This document shows, piece after piece, positions 5,478-5,518 of a stretch of 5,518 bases of DNA. The translations under genes and the position numbers were made by a program. Origin of the DNA: Alphaproteobacteria bacterium. Its GTDB lineage: Bacteria; Pseudomonadota; Alphaproteobacteria; Caulobacterales; Parvularculaceae. The stretch's first letter is position 1, and every line of letters starts with the position of its first letter. The DNA lies in contig JAUIEG010000211.1 of assembly GCA_030428745.1 (NCBI GenBank), forward strand, positions 1-5,518, in the 5' to 3' direction. The notes under the pieces were generated by a model. The model did not search any database, was not told where the DNA came from, and saw only the letters and a list, made by a program, of their open reading frames with translations.

Positions 5478-5518
5478 ATGCTTTTCAAAATAGGCCTGTC
5501 CGCCATTGCGGTTACGGG
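5478..5518 (+). CDS. Start of an unidentified gene, probably with a signal peptide or membrane segment
   Basis: ATG at 5478 preceded by AAGGGAG (5467-5472) opens a frame, MLFKIGLSAIAVT, that is still open at the window edge. Lys4 followed by a hydrophobic run suggests a secretion signal or a transmembrane helix. Only 13 codons are visible, so neither family nor function can be given. It does not start like HisH, the his gene often found after hisB in related genomes. It is divergent from the small membrane-protein gene, with an intergenic region that contains the inverted repeat TCCCG-TC-CGGGA (5385-5396). Confidence 0.5.
   Translation, partial: MLFKIGLSAIAVT

Noticed and set aside
1..5518. 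CRISPR array, tRNA, rRNA, insertion sequence or phage gene
   Set aside because: No regular spaced repeats, cloverleaf, transposase-like reading frame or terminal inverted repeats were seen.

Overview
The window looks like chromosomal DNA of an alphaproteobacterium. Evidence: HslU and HslV are of bacterial type, a monofunctional HisB is encoded divergently from hslV (an arrangement typical of Alphaproteobacteria), a surface protein ends in a VPLPA-CTERM sorting tail (common in marine and aquatic Alphaproteobacteria), and one promoter region carries a TTAA-N7-TTAA box like that bound by CtrA. Family or genus cannot be fixed from this stretch; a Hyphomonadaceae/Parvularculaceae/Caulobacterales-like source is a guess.

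Layout. Positions 1-1091 (minus) hold a 363-codon gene that runs off the left edge; it is a divergent protein with a prephenate-dehydratase-like fold and altered catalytic positions. A 199-bp gap holds a stem-loop and the CtrA-like box. hslU (minus, 1291-2598) encodes the unfoldase ATPase. A 145-bp gap contains a strong intrinsic terminator. A VPLPA-CTERM surface protein gene follows (minus, 2744-3448), then a 309-bp gap rich in TTAA with an 11-bp direct repeat. hslV (minus, 3758-4303) encodes the peptidase. A 146-bp divergent gap leads to hisB (plus, 4450-5037). A small tail-anchored membrane protein gene (minus, 5042-5290) converges on hisB with only 4 bp between stops, and may be coupled to a 12-codon upstream ORF. 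A last gene starts at 5478 (plus) and leaves the window after 13 codons.

How the genes relate. HslV and HslU form one ATP-dependent protease, yet their genes are separated here by an exported surface protein gene that ends in its own terminator, so hslU probably has a separate promoter. HisB performs the dehydratase step of histidine biosynthesis; no other his gene is visible next to it. No CRISPR array, tRNA, rRNA, insertion sequence or phage gene was seen. I found no convincing new multi-gene system. The most unusual items are the prephenate-dehydratase-like protein and the interrupted hslVU pair.
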